64,000 bases of DNA from Allacma fusca. Its lineage: Eukaryota; Arthropoda; Collembola; Symphypleona; Sminthuridae. Shown here piece by piece: positions 39,783 to 52,957 of this stretch. Both the position numbers and the translations under genes were made by a program. The notes beneath the pieces are model-generated. The model did no database searches. It saw nothing but the letters and a program-made list of their open reading frames with translations, and was not told the DNA's origin. Location: assembly GCA_947179485.1 (NCBI GenBank), contig OX359250.1, positions 34,254,783 to 34,318,782 on the forward strand, given 5' to 3'. How positions within the stretch are numbered: position 1 is the stretch's first letter; each line of letters begins with the position of its first letter.

Positions 39783-42700
39783 TGGTGATGGGATGCTATT
39801 GTGTGTATACCTATAAAGGACTCATAGATAGATAGATACATAGGAGATATTTAACCCTGACAGTGAAATTACTTTTGGCATCAGAGTTTCAACGGAATAT
39901 GCTTACTCATCCCATGCCATGGTCACCTTTTCAAAGAATGGTAGTAGGGGATTCGTTCCTAGAGAGTAAGCAGCATGTCGTAGGTTGGTGGCGTGATTCT
40001 AATTCCCTGGACCGATTTCAATTCCTGCTGACTCTATATGTTTTTCTCAGATCATTTGCAAAAATCTCCCCGAAACTTCCCCTCCACCTGATGTCAGTGC
40101 ATAGTGTGAAAACTTATGTATGAATTTCTAGTATACTGTATAATATTCCATGCACTATATGGTTTGACATGGTTGAGGGAGATAATATCTACTTGAGATT
40201 GTTGTGTTTTGTTTATGTCACTGCATATATTCACAATCCAGAAAATTTTTAGTCGTAGGGAGAGCGAGTGTGTTAAAACCGTTTGGAGAGCACTCATCGT
40301 CCATGTACCGTCCATGTGGTTCATTCAATCAATGGTCATCAGGGAGGGCCTCCTTGGATGGTTTACGAAATCCCTTCCTGTAAGATTTTCACGCCGTGAC
40401 CCTTCTCTTGTTCTCTTGCTAGCACTGGTGACCGTGTACAGTTGACGTAATTTTGTCATCAAGCCGTCTCGTGTGGGATGTCAGAGTATGGGGCATTGAC
40501 AATTGGGAAAAACGTACGTAGAAAAATATCGTCCTATAAGAAAAGTACTAGAGAGTGGCCTGACGTCTGATGCTCGGGTGGATGGAGGTTCATGCGCAAA
40601 TTTAGTATGCATGTGCATAATATGTGCTACATAGTGTATAGCCCAGATTTTTTGAAGCATTCCATTGATTCCCTCTCCTTCTATCGACTCATGCATATTT
40701 ATACAAGCTTTCAGTTTCCCCCCCCCCTCCTCTCGTGAAGTAAAAGTGTTGAAATGATCAAAATAAAAGGAGCATCATCTGGAAAATCTGCGTGTAATTG
40801 GCCTATTGACATATGTAAGTCCATGTAAATACTGGCCCCCTCTGACATGACTCATATGTTTATCATGAAGATCCTAATTATTATTATGAAGCAATGAGGT
40901 GAAGCTAGGCCAATGGGATACATACAGAAATTCCACATGAATCACACATGTGGAGGGGATTGAGCATACTTATAAGTATACTTATATGAACGCAATCTCT
41001 GCCGAAATTATCTTGCCAACGGCGTAATTCTGCTCACACTATATACACTGCTGAAGACATTGATAAATTTGTGATTGAAGCTGTTGCAAAGTTACTTGAT
41101 AACCTCAAAAAAAAAAAGTTGTTGGGATGCATGGATAAATCCTCGAGTAATAGGCCTCTGCAAGTTGTACAAGCCTCAGTGCAAGTCATTTAAATTGACA
41201 GGCTTGATCGCTCTTCCAGTAAAAGACCTAGAGCTATTTTACTTATTATCCCGTTAGACACCTTCTGTTTCCTGTCTCAAATGAGAAAAATCTTAATTAC
41301 ATACGGAACATAAAACATTTTCAGGTTTGACTTACAACCAGAGGACTATTCTCAAAATGTTTAAAAAAAAATATGGCTTTCAAAGTCAGGGTTTTAATTT
41401 GTCTGTAAGACTTTGGGGGTAAGGCTCAGGGGGAGATTGCACGAGACTGGTTACTAAAATCAGAGTAGATTTACTTGGATTTTTTTTTTTTACAGGTGGC
41501 AGAGATAGGACTGTTAGAAATGAGGCCAGTCAATATTTTAGAAGGCAAAGGGAACGAGCGGCCAGAAAGTGCAATTATTAGCATAATGCATGCATTACAG
41601 ATGGAATGTCATCTACTTTTACTTGCCATTTGTTGGGGTTATTTCCCTTGATAATAACATTGTGAGTCAATGGGCATAAAATTATTTACTATTTGTTATA
41701 TGACCCAACATATGTAATTACATGTGTAACATATATGTATCCCCGTGTTTTTACTACGATTGGACATCCACTGACTGTGTCTGGTATTTTAGTGGATCTA
41801 AAATCCATTGGAACAATCCTCTCTGTCTCCTTGAGCTTGCTATATAAGTACACCAAAACAGCTGACTATTATAAAAATTTTTCCCCTTTTGAGAAACATA
41901 CCAGAAAGTTTTATGATATCAAAAGTTGGAACATGACATTCTCATGTGCTCTCGAAGTGAAACCAGTTCTAACTAGACTTTGATACTTAGCTTTACTAAA
42001 CAATGGGAAAATTAAATCTACATCTCAATTAACATTAGACTCTCCTATACTCAGAGCATATTTTGTATTTTACAGTTAGTATACTTGCTCAGTAGCAAAA
42101 GAAATAATCTCAAGGAATGCCCTCTCAGAGCACATAAGCCATTTTGTACACTATCCTTCCCCTTGTTTTCAAGATAATGCTCTCTTTTATAACTATCTCA
42201 TGACATGACACCAGCTCGACACAGTTGAGGACAAAAGGAGGATTAAAATCCGGAGATATGCACATCTCTGGGACAAGATGTGGTCCCCACCTAGCGAAAG
42301 ATCTTCACATTGACGAACTACAGATTTGGGGATGACACTCTGAATTTCATCTCCGCTCAACAGAACTCACTGGGATGCTAAATCCTAATCGGAGACTACC
42401 TTACAATTTATCTCCAAATGTTTTGATTATTTCCGTCCTCAAAATTCTACAACTTCTTCTGAAAAGACTCAGAATTCCGAGTAATTTTATTGCTCCCCAA
42501 GGAAATATCAAAAGAGGTCTTCGGGGGACTTTTTATGGACAAAGTTGTTACAGTCGTGCTGGAAAAAAGATTTGGATAGTCAATAATGATTTACGTAGAA
42601 ATTCCTACCAGCCTCCTTAAATATATGGACAAAATACCATAGGAAATGTACACTACGTCAATGTATGACCAGTTCCGTCGAGAAGCATGGACATAAAATT

Positions 42701-45553
42701 AACTTAGCATAAAAGCTGCCATAATTACTGTATAATGATTGAGACTGCATTGTAAATTGTAGCTTTGATTTTGTTTACAGAAGAGCCTCATTTGCAAGCT
42801 GTGCCTGTGAAATCCACTGATTCCACGGGGCTCAGGAAAAATCTCATGTAGGATAAAATGCACGTATGTATCTACATTCGTGTACACGTTTGTTTGAACG
42901 TGAAGGAACACGAGGCAGATGGTAATAGGCAAGTTTTTATTTTGTTTTTTATGTATTAGGTAGGCTTTTAAATTGCATATAAATGATGGTCTCAAAATTC
43001 CAGAGGAATTTTTGTAAAGGAAGGTTAATTCTTATTGTCAAAGAAATATAAAAAGGAAATTTGACGGGAATATACTAGTAATTACTGATGAAGCCCCATG
43101 ATTTTTTAAAAGCCTTACGCGTGGGTGACAATAGGAAATGAATAATTATTTATTAGGGCTGACTCGTACTGACAGTTGAAGCGGTATTTGAGCCTACGTC
43201 ACTCCCAGATTGAGTTCGTAAGACTGGCAAGACTCCCAGCTTTTTTGAATTCACGCACAGTCAAGTCAGTATGCATTCTCTGAACACAATATGTAATTAG
43301 GGGCTTCCTGAGAGAAAAGTAAGTTAATTTCTTCTGGAAGTATCGTCTTCTCACAATCAGCTGGAAAATAATTTATTGTATGCTTGTACTCCCTCCATCA
43401 ATGCTTTCCAAGCTCGTCAAGTGGATGTACACAGTGTCTTGTGGATCCCAAGCTGAGATCCTGCCATTAAACTGCTATGCTGTGTGTACAATGCACTTGA
43501 GGATTCCTTTTTAATTGGAGCTAAATTAAATCCTGTAATTACTAATTAATCCACTTCTCCCCATTGCAGAAATGTCCTGTGAATTGTTTCTTTTTTGATG
43601 AAAAGTGGGAAATTTTAGCACCGTTGACGTAAAGCATTTGTCTTGAAGCATTCAGTGTCCGCGTGAACCCTGTGAAATTTCTTTTAAATACTGCAAATAT
43701 GCAGGACAATATGTCCTCCGAGTCGGCTCCCCCCACTAATAGCTCAACACTGTCCCATTACAACTGATACACAAACTCAACGGATCTATCATTTTTGTAA
43801 TTAGCACTACAACTGCCTTTTGTGTACGCACACAAATGAAAGTAGTTAACACGGTCCGAGTGCGTGATACTATACACAGACTATGGCCTATCCTTTGATG
43901 AACATTTTCTGTATTTGCTGCTAATTACATACAGACTTCAACAGATTCTCTCAGGAACTTCTTACCGGCGGATATTTTTTCTCAGATTGTAGTATCTAGT
44001 CAAGCTTCGTTACGTATATATAAACCCTAATACCATTATCCTGATGCTGACAATAGGAATCATACTTACCATTCGTACTTTAATCTCCCTAAAATCAGCA
44101 TACTATAATTGATGGGAAAAAACTAAGCAATGGTAATCCGTTTGCTTCATTTCCTCAAGGTTTACACACTGGGCTCTTCCATGTATACACAAAGTGACTC
44201 TCGTAATTAAACACTTGATGCTTGCAGTGCAATGCATCCACGCAAGGTTGTCCCTTGTGAAACAACCCAGTGTGAAATCTCCGTCAGAAATCACAAGGGG
44301 CTACATATCTCAGAACTATGTAAGTAATTATATTATCCACGGAAGAGAACTTACATACATATGTACCTTAAAAAAAGCTGAAAGAAGTACTCAGTTCAGA
44401 GACAATTCCGTACTTTGCACTTTACTACACAGAAAGTCAAGCGAGAATTTGATGAGATTCCCAATTACTGGGAGAAGCTATGCTCGTATTAATTTGTACT
44501 CAGTTTATGTTCCCACTCAACAGGATATAGTTAGCTGGTGACATCGGTGGATATAAGGAAATCACAGACGATTTTTAAAAATTGACCTCTTCGTAACTCT
44601 AGCATGAATCTGACATAATTTATGTTCCAGGGAAATCCACATTTTTAGTACTATGTGAGCCTTCAAATTTCTACCCGTGTCTTAATGTCTGGGAGGGAGG
44701 AGTGAATTGCCTCTGAAATTTTGACACTAAATATTTCGAATGGCTGGAAATATTTCAAAGGCTGTAGGACTTTCTTATTTAAAATGTATCAAGTAAAAAG
44801 GAGTCATTTGTTAAATTAGGATAAATTATAAATATTACTTGCTTGAACATACAGCTTCAGGCGTGATTACTTATTATAGCATATATTCATAATAATTATT
44901 ATTTTAATCTTTTCTCCCTTGCTATGTTTTCCTATCAACTAGGGCAGTGGCAGTATGTCCACAATAATATTAAACTTGAGTATGTACTAGTCGCAATGAT
45001 ACAATTCTTAGATTTCCCATGTAACATATTTCCTGGTACAATTAGAACGATTGGGGCAAGTTGAGGCAGAGTAAGTTTGTGGTGGGATATAAAGTTGTTG
45101 GGTCATTTGAAGAGTAATTACGTCGTGATGATATTTTTGGTAAGTCGATTTGGTGTTCGGTATTGTGCCCACCATTCCCTTCTGTCATTATCTGTAATGC
45201 CCTAGATATCTGTGTGAGAGAGATAGGGAAGAGAGGATGCGTTGGAGTCAGAGAGCATAAAAAGAAGAGAAACCTCTGGCTCTCTGGAACGTGGAGCTCT
45301 GATTTCCTTCCCTTGAAAAACTCACGCAGCATCCATGTGTTGAGCTATTTGCTAAGGACGACTTGTAACTATTCCTACTCATTCATTTAACCCCATTCAC
45401 TAGGACAAGGAAACACTCACTATCAGACTCCTTGAATTTATTTGAAGTTTTTCAGAAAGTCTGTGACTTTGTATGTACATACATGAGTATAGTTACTACA
45501 TATAATTATTTAGATCCCTCCTTATGTGATGGCTCGGAGTACATACGTTTTCA

Positions 45554-45640
45554 GTGAAGAGGCAAAATGGTCTGGATGCATTTCTTATTAAAAGCAAAAT
45601 GGTCTATGTGCAGGTTCACTAAAAGCAAAATGACCTGTTG
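45554..45640. repeat. 31-32-bp triplicate related to the 27.2-kb inverted ends
   Basis: GCAAAATGGTCT (third copy GCAAAATGACCT) recurs three times at 31-32-bp spacing, each later copy preceded by TAAAA. The first is preceded by GTGAAGAG, so GTGAAGAGGCAAAATG is shared with both ends of the 27193-27359 element. Confidence 0.7.
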
Positions 45641-46620
45641 GCACGTATGTATTTTATTCTGCTAGTACCAGAACGTACCCGTAGTTGGAGTGTTTGCTCA
45701 AAGGCTTTATTGCCACTACTGGTTCGAAACAGAAATGTCTATATGGATTCTGTATCTATAGGAAATCATAGGCAACGGTTATGATATAATTAATTAATTA
45801 CAATTAAGTGTGGAACTTACCATCGTACATGTGGTAAAAACTCGTGCCATCTATCCGTTGCTTATACCTCTTCCTATGAATTGTATGTAAACTAATATTT
45901 TCTAATTTGTGCAAATCAAACATAAGAACTGTGACACATTTGAAGGGATCTCTTTTATGAATTCACTAAAGATGGAAATTATAAATGAATTTTCTGATCG
46001 TCTTGTACGAAAATACTGAGGTCACAGGCTCCTTTCATACTTCATACTTACTACTTCCTCTTGCAGCTGGAAACTTCTTTTGTGAGTCCTCCTTGACGTT
46101 GACTTATTCTACGAAAAAATCAGTCTGTACCATCAAATATGAAACATCTCTTAGTGCTTTTTCGGAATGGGTCTGGAAAAAATGGCTCCTCTGCAAATAA
46201 AACCAGATGAGTGGCAGCTTAGAGTCTGATTAGAAATCCTTGCTAATTAAACTAAATGTAGATACTTTGATTCATTCTTCTGTCATATATTGTATTGGTT
46301 TTAAATTTTTAGGATAACGGTTTGATTCGAGATTGAAACAATAATAAATTATTTCTACGTCAGATGCAATTCTCGAATGTCAAGCTGTGAGAAGAACAAG
46401 ACTATGGTCCATGTTGGGGAGTCCCAACATTTACATATTCAGTGAAGGATATCACATTGAGTAGGATAATAAATGAGGGTGTACTTCCTGCAAGATGTTT
46501 TTAAAAAATTGATTCAATTTTTTAAAAATTCTCATTTATCAAACTATCCGGAATTTTTGTACTATTAAAGGCGGTGGGAAAAAATGTGTGTAACAATACA
46601 TTCAGATATTTGCATCCATA

Positions 46621-47505
46621 CGGCAAAATTAGCAAGTCAAATGCCCACTTCCAGCCAATTCACAAGAGTTTCTGTAGGAATGCTGTGATTCCAAAGCTAA
46701 TATTTACGTAAGTACATCTGTGTCATTGCCCTCAACTATCCCAACCTGAATACTCCCGTGGCTTTAATAAGAAATTTAATATTTAAGAAACGTCCTGTAA
46801 ATTAAATTTCTTGGAATGGTATCGTCCATGCGACAGTCTGTATCATGTAATACAAAAATTGAGACTAGATTATAGACTATAAGTATCGCTGGTTCCTAGT
46901 ACTACGTACTAGATTCGATAATGAAACTCTCTCACGTGTAAATTACCACAATATTCAAATACATTAAAAATTATTCTGTAAAATTGAATGCATAAAACTT
47001 GTAAAATATTAAAATTATGGCAGACGTAGTGGTTGATTTTGCTCATATATACATTTTGATTTTATAATCCTTCAACCTTAGTATCAAAATGTGTTCCAGT
47101 AATGAAACTCTCACATAAATTGCAACAATATTTAAAATTTTGATTTAATTTTAATGAAATTTTTTAATAAATTAATAACTAAAATAAACTGTATAAATGG
47201 TAATTATTCTTGAAATTATGACAACTTCAAAAGTTGTTTCCTTCAACATACTTTCTGCTAATTTTCTAATGTTATGTTCTTAGAATATGTAACACGTTTT
47301 AACGCATACTTTACTTGCGTTTGAGAGTGTACTCTTGTATGAATTAAGCTATTGTGGTAAGAAGTTGCTAGGTCTCATTAAAATCTAATTTGTAGTTAGT
47401 TTATTTATTGTATTGGGATATCAGGGTTTCGTTTGCTGATGAAATTTCTCTAGAAGATAAAACCCCCTTACATGTTCCAATTCCTGGATAATGTTTGCGA
47501 AATTT
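46621..47505 (+). repeat. duplicated block D (left copy)
   Basis: Diverged direct copy of about 52148-52930, on the far side of the clip-like gene. Shared landmarks include CCCGTGGCTT, AAAATCTAATTTGTAGTT and the run from CAGGGT to CCCCTTACATG. This copy carries an internal duplication (around 46918-47040 repeated at 47100-47210, each beginning AATGAAACTCTC) that the right copy lacks. Non-coding. Confidence 0.85.
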
Positions 47506-49910
47506 ATATAAACACAAAAGAAACTGAGCTATTGTACCAGAAGTGTCACAATAAGTAGACTCTCGATTGCTGGCTTCTATTAGAAATCGTTCCGTGTAAG
47601 AAATTCTAGGGCTGGATAGTATGTTATATGTACGATATAAATATAATTATGTATATAGTCAAATATGTATATGTTGGTTTGGATGTAAACTACAGTAATT
47701 GACTTGGTAGAAGAAGACCAGGAAGAATGGTAGGAGGGAAGTCCAGGAGTAATTCAGCGGAACTTGACCTCGACCGCACGCATAGCACCAGGTCTATGCA
47801 TTATGTTTTGTATTGTTTCCTAATGTTTTGCATTTTTTTGCTCGCCTTTTACGTTCTTAATATAATCATCGTTGACTACTTTATCCTGTAATTTGCATTA
47901 AATCAGATGATTCGATGTTAATATAATTTTGAGGGTACTGTGCAAGTTGGTCCAAACGAAATCTGCCAACTATGAATGAGTTGTTTTTATTTTAGCTTTT
48001 ATTTTTAATGCGTATTCCAGCCTGTTTACAATTTTTGTGTATTTTCATTGTGAAAAGAGGCGAACGCTCAGATTCAAAATTTGGTGAAATTTACTATATT
48101 TTTGATTGTCCCGTCAAAACTTTGAGTAGGATATCAAAATTTCAATATTTCTAAAAGAGTGAGTAAATAGTTTTCAAGTAACTCTTAAGAACAGATACAA
48201 CATCCTAATCCAAGGTTGTTGTAATTGTTCAAAGATCAAGATAGCTTCCAACTTTTGTATTTTCGAAATTTTGAAACCTGGTCAACATGAATGGAAACAT
48301 TTTACTTGCATTTAAAAAACTTCATAGGAGGTAAATGAATCCTTCGAGATAAATCTTTTTTGGCAAACAAATTTTAAAAGTCTTATTTGAAAATTTGATG
48401 TATTCGATTAAGCCGCTAAAATTTTGAATAGAGTTTCGGAGCAGATTTTGCGTGTAGAAGAATTAGATAGCTTTAAAATCATCCATTCAAACTGGATCGG
48501 AAGAAATTGGTATGATAAATTTAAATATCAGTAGATACTTGAACGTACAGACTTGAACGTAGAATGAATTTGTATTCATTTATTTTAAGTCATATTATTA
48601 TGAATATCATTTTTGAATTTTGTGTGCTAAAGCTGGATACAGTCAGGGTCATATTCATTACTTGTATTTCAGGGTAACATCAAACTAGTTGTTATTTATT
48701 ATGCTTATAGATACATACATAGCTGGTCAATAAACAACTGTCTGGGAAATGACTCCAGCCTTGCTGTATTGTAACTGACTGAAAAGCAAATCAAAATGTT
48801 TCATTCCACTGGGCCCATCCTAATTCAATATTCATGCCAGCATTGAAAACTCTAAAGTGTAAGGTCATGTAAAGGAAATGTAATCTCCAGAAGAATTGTT
48901 TTGCAACGAAATGTGAATGATTCCAATCCAAGAAATAGGGAAATATGGTAAGTAGGTAAAATACGTCCATGTACAAACATGACTGGAATAAAGCTAACAA
49001 ACAATTTACTTTTTCTGGTGGCATTGAAATTTCTCATTATTTTGAGACGATGATGGTGAGAAAATGGATAAACCAAAAATTGGCTTAAAGGATTTGTGAT
49101 GCTCGGCCTTATCCGAAAGAAATACAGTTACAGAGTTACTGCTTTAAGATGGGCTAACAATTTCAAGTTTTTATCAGATTAATGTCAGGGGTCGCAATTG
49201 TATTCTCCAGTTATCATTTTTGGATTTACACTTGAACACTTCCACGACTATTTCAAAAGGAAAAAATTATAGTACGTTATTACACTACAGCTGGTTTTAA
49301 TTTTAAGTCCACTAGAATCCCAACGTCATTATTGTTGCTTTATACGGTTATTTATTAGTTATGCACATAACACAACATTTCCATTTTTATGCTTTTCTGG
49401 AGACTTGTATTTTGACTTGTAACTATTTTAGCACATGTCTTTCTCAATTTCCCTTGACAGTTCAGGTTCTCAGGTTCCAAAAATATTCAAATTTATTATT
49501 GATAGTAGAAACAAAGGAAAATAAATTTGGGTAAGAATGACAGCAGCGACTGCCGAATTGATTTTGTGAAGTACCTTACTTGACCCAGATGAATTTGCAA
49601 TGCATAATTACCTAAATTCCGTCCTACTGGATTGCACTGTCCAGTGGGGCTTGTCAAGTCTCAGAGACGTCTTTCAAATTAGTCGGTCCTGGTCATTTGC
49701 TCTAATAAGACGGCTCTAACTGTAAAGTATCCCGACACGAGTCTAAGCTTCAGCGCAATATCAATCAAGGTAGGGTACATGAATCAAAGCAGAAGTTTCT
49801 AGAAGCTACAATAATTTCAGGTATGAATACAATTATTATTCCGTAAAATTTAATTGGTTGGTTCTGTGTTGTAAAAAATTTTGTTTTGAAATAATTCAAA
49901 ATACTTGTAT

Positions 49911-49916
49911 TTCCAG
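49911..49916 (+). promoter_or_regulatory. probable 5' UTR splice acceptor of the clip-like gene
   Basis: TTCCAG preceded by a T-rich tract, 47 nt before the ATG. It suggests that the transcript begins in an upstream non-coding exon not identified here. Confidence 0.4.
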
Positions 49917-49963
49917 GCTCAAGATTGAACAGTAAATTCGGATTTTTAAAGAGTTCCACGACT

Positions 49964-51339
49964 ATGGGGGAATTTTACAGGTGGACAGTCCTTGTGACCT
50001 TAGTATCTTTGATGGTGTCTATAAACGAAGTGACAACAAGAGTTGCTCGGGACGTGACAGGGCATTACCATGGAGAGCATCATCATCATCATCAACCAGC
50101 GGAGCCTAATAATACTGATGGCAAGATAGTCTTCCCTCCGAACTGTCTTTGCGTTGTTAAGAATACGGGGTGCATCGGAAGAGAGGAGTATACGAAGCAA
50201 TTTGAGAAGATTTCAACCCTGGTCTGTGGCCATGAATACGACCGATGTTGCTTCGAAGATCCTTGGCCAGGTGTAGTTGTAAGTTTAGCATAATAATTAT
50301 TTAATAGTAATTTGAATCATCATCAAAACTTCTCATGAAGAAGCTCTCTTATTAGTGTCTTGTGAATTTTTTGTGGCTTGAATCGTCATGATATTCCGGA
50401 TCACTTTAATATTTCTAAAAATACGCAGGACAATTTCGCGGGAGTAGCCCCATGTGTCCCACAGGAAGAATGTGGACGCTACTATGGACAACTTCCTACT
50501 GATATTAGGGATTATGGAATTCTAGGACCTTGTCCGGGTTTTGGTGCTGTGCGGTGTTTACATAATCCTGGGGGAGGTGTCATATCACCTGTACCCGTAA
50601 GTTTGAATAAAAGTACTCAGCAAAATCTTGCTTTTCTACTTTCAATGTTATTGCTACTCTATTTTAACGTTTATTCTTTATACTTTGATTATTAGGTGAT
50701 ATTAGTGATTATTCAGTGTTAGTTACGTCTAGATTTTGTTTTCTTCCACAGACCACTGTTGTTATACCTATTGTTTCGGAAACACCTCCTTCAGGTCATT
50801 ACGAAGTTCCTGTTCCTGGAACGGAACCTCCTCCTCCTCCACCAACAACAGAACCACCTCCCCCACCACCAACAACAGAACCACCTCCTCCACCACCAAC
50901 AACAGAACCACCTCTTCCACCACCAACAACAGAACCACCTCCCCCACCACCAACAACAGAACCACCTCCCCCACCACCAACGACAGAATTACCTCCTCCA
51001 CCACCAACAACAGAACCACCTCCACCACCAACAACGGTCCCAACAACCGCACCCTTACCACCACTTTACGACCTCCCTCCAAGCCCTCCAGAAACTTACG
51101 GCCCTCCAGAGAATCCTCCATCTCCAGCATATGAGCCTCCAGTTGTTAAAGTAGATATCCCAGAGCCTGTAGTTGTCCAGGTCGCAGAGCCACTCTCCAG
51201 TAGACCCGGCCCACCCTACTTATGGCAAAGAGTAAATTCACCCTACCAGTACGGATCCTACGGGTTCGGTTATGGATGGCCAGGATATGGTTTCAGACTT
51301 AGAAGTCGACTAGGAGCAGGCCTTGGATTCTTTGGTTAA
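49964..51339 (+). CDS. secreted clip-like cysteine-rich protein with Pro/Thr repeat tail
   Basis: Three coding exons: 49964-50278, 50429-50596, 50752-51339; 315+168+588 = 1071 nt, or 356 residues plus TAA, with both introns phase 0. The N-terminus (RWTVLVTLVSLMVSI) is a signal peptide, followed by a His run. Exon 1 holds a six-Cys module (CLCV, GC, VCG, RCC). Exon 2 holds a second (APCVPQEECGRYYG, then DIRDYG, PCPG, RC). The CVPxxxC...DIR...C...C spacing resembles the clip domains of arthropod serine-protease homologues (CLIPA/masquerade type), but no protease domain follows. Exon 3 is about eight Pro-rich repeats (EPPPPPPTT) and a Gly/Tyr-rich end (YGSYGFGYGWPGYG), as in cuticular or extracellular-matrix proteins. 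The likely role is extracellular (immunity scaffold or cuticle), which is inference. The gene structure is solid; the clip assignment is moderate. Confidence 0.85.
50824..51036 (+). repeat. 24-bp coding repeats (Pro/Thr)
   Basis: Tandem CCACCACCAACAACAGAACC units inside exon 3 of the clip-like gene encode TTEPPPPPP repeats. Unit-to-unit changes are mostly synonymous or P to L. Length polymorphism by slippage is likely. Confidence 0.9.
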
Positions 51340-51443
51340 TGTTTTAGAAGAACCAATGACTTAGTTAGCAGCATATTAACTATGAAGACTTATGAACGCA
51401 ATTTACTTAACCGGACCGAATTGGTCTTAGTATATTTTACCGA

Positions 51444-51449
51444 AATAAA
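51444..51449 (+). terminator. poly(A) signal AATAAA of the clip-like gene
   Basis: AATAAA 105 nt after the TAA stop of the clip-like gene. Confidence 0.6.
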
Positions 51450-52147
51450 CCACAATGGAGTCAGATTGATAAACAACCCAACATGATTGACACTTTCGTT
51501 ACATTTATTTATTCCAGGGCGGAACTTCCTCAAGCAATAGTAAACACAAGTAATTCCATGCATCCTTCACCTGATAGTTTTTACATTTTTTCGATTACAT
51601 GGAGTTCGTGGGAAATAAATTTATCATTGCTTAATAGCACCATCCGATTAAATTTGCTTAGGTAACCATTACATTTCCGACCTACATACGTAAAGGAATG
51701 TGAGTGAAAGAAACGTGTGGGAGTAGAGGAGTGGTTGTAAATTTGTTTTGCAATCTAGCAAATTACATTTATGGACATACTTCGGGAACTCCCACTCACG
51801 TTTGTCCAGAGGAAAAACGTGAGGAGTTATCAATAATCGAGAGATACAGCGCTGGTTGCAAAAGCGAAGTACCCTTTTAAATAAAATCCAGTCATGCCAC
51901 TGTAGATTAAAGCAATCCCCGCTCTACAAACTGGTTCGTCAGCAGTTTGCATGGATTTGTAATTTATACAAATCGACTTTTCAGAAAGTAGGTTCTCCAT
52001 GAAATTAGAATAACTAATACATTTTTTCGCATGACTTACATTCAAACAATTCAAAATGTACGTAAATATGGAGCAAGTGCAAAAGAGATCGCACAACACG
52101 AAAATCCAGTTGCAAGCCAATGATTAAGTTTTGTAGAATTCATAAGT
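51450..52147. other. non-coding spacer
   Basis: AT-rich sequence between the clip-like gene and block D. No gene, RNA or repeat of note was seen. Confidence 0.55.
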
Positions 52148-52930
52148 CAGTATTTAGCAAACCAAATGTTCCCTTCCAACAAATCCACAAGAATTTTTGT
52201 GAATACTTTGAATTCAAAGCGATTTCTCATATACTTCTCTCATTACCATCGACTTTCCCAACGAAAATAATCCCGTGGCTTAAATATAAGAAAATAATTT
52301 AAGATGCATCCTATAAATTTTATGTATTGGAAAGGAGACGTTAGTGCAAAGTCACAACGTGGAAAATAATATTAGCATATAAATAAATTGCAGTTAGACT
52401 AATTATTACTACTACTCACAATCTACTAATACCCATAATCAGTATTATGAAACCCTCAGAAGTGCAAATTACATCAGTATTAAGTAATTAAATAAATGAA
52501 TTAAATAAAATTTACAAATAAATTCCTACACGAAGCAAGTATAAATGCTAATAATAATTCTTGAAATTATAACAAATTCCGCAGTTAAATCTGCTCACAT
52601 GTATTTTGTTAAATTTTGATTCCTCAAGTCTTAGCATATAGTATACATATGTAAAATGTGAATTGCTTGATCGGCTTAGTTTTAACATGCTGACTGAGTA
52701 ATGATAAAGCACGTTTTAATGCACGTATTTCTTGCATTTGGGAATATAATTTTGCATGAATTAAAAAGCTGTTGAGGTTCAAGGCCAATTTAATTTTATA
52801 AAATCTAATTTGTAGTTTTATTTATTGGAATTGGATTTCAGGGTGTCCTTTGATGATGACATTTCTCCAGAAGATGTAAATCCCCCTTACATGGCCCCAA
52901 GCCCTTGATGATGTTTACGAAATTTAGTAG
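52148..52930 (+). repeat. duplicated block D (right copy)
   Basis: Partner of 46621-47505, without that copy's internal duplication. It abuts block B at the poly(T) tract (about 52958-52978), so a duplication breakpoint lies at or next to the poly(T). Confidence 0.85.
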
Positions 52931-52957
52931 GAAGTCTAAAGAATACAGGTCCTCCCC

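Larger units (their letters stand above)
30681..49916. other. 19-kb gene desert
   Basis: No gene could be supported. The region holds (GA)n runs at 34663-34693 and 39734-39781, short GGAAT repeats near 33968-33990, a CRE-like TGACGTCA at 34015-34022, a 24-bp minisatellite near 39.2 kb, a 32-bp triplicate near 45.6 kb, duplicated block D near 47 kb, and two unexplained open segments at 31.9 and 33.2 kb. Part of it could be a long 5' UTR intron of the clip-like gene, whose coding start follows an acceptor-like site at 49911-49916. Confidence 0.5.

Noticed and set aside
45720..45735. GGTTCGAAACA resembling a tRNA B box
   Set aside because: No A box at the right distance and no cloverleaf could be formed around it.
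50768..51130. Val/Leu/Glu-rich minus-strand frame opposite the Pro repeats
   Set aside because: It is the antisense shadow of the Pro/Thr repeat exon, which is joined by clean phase-0 splice sites on plus.
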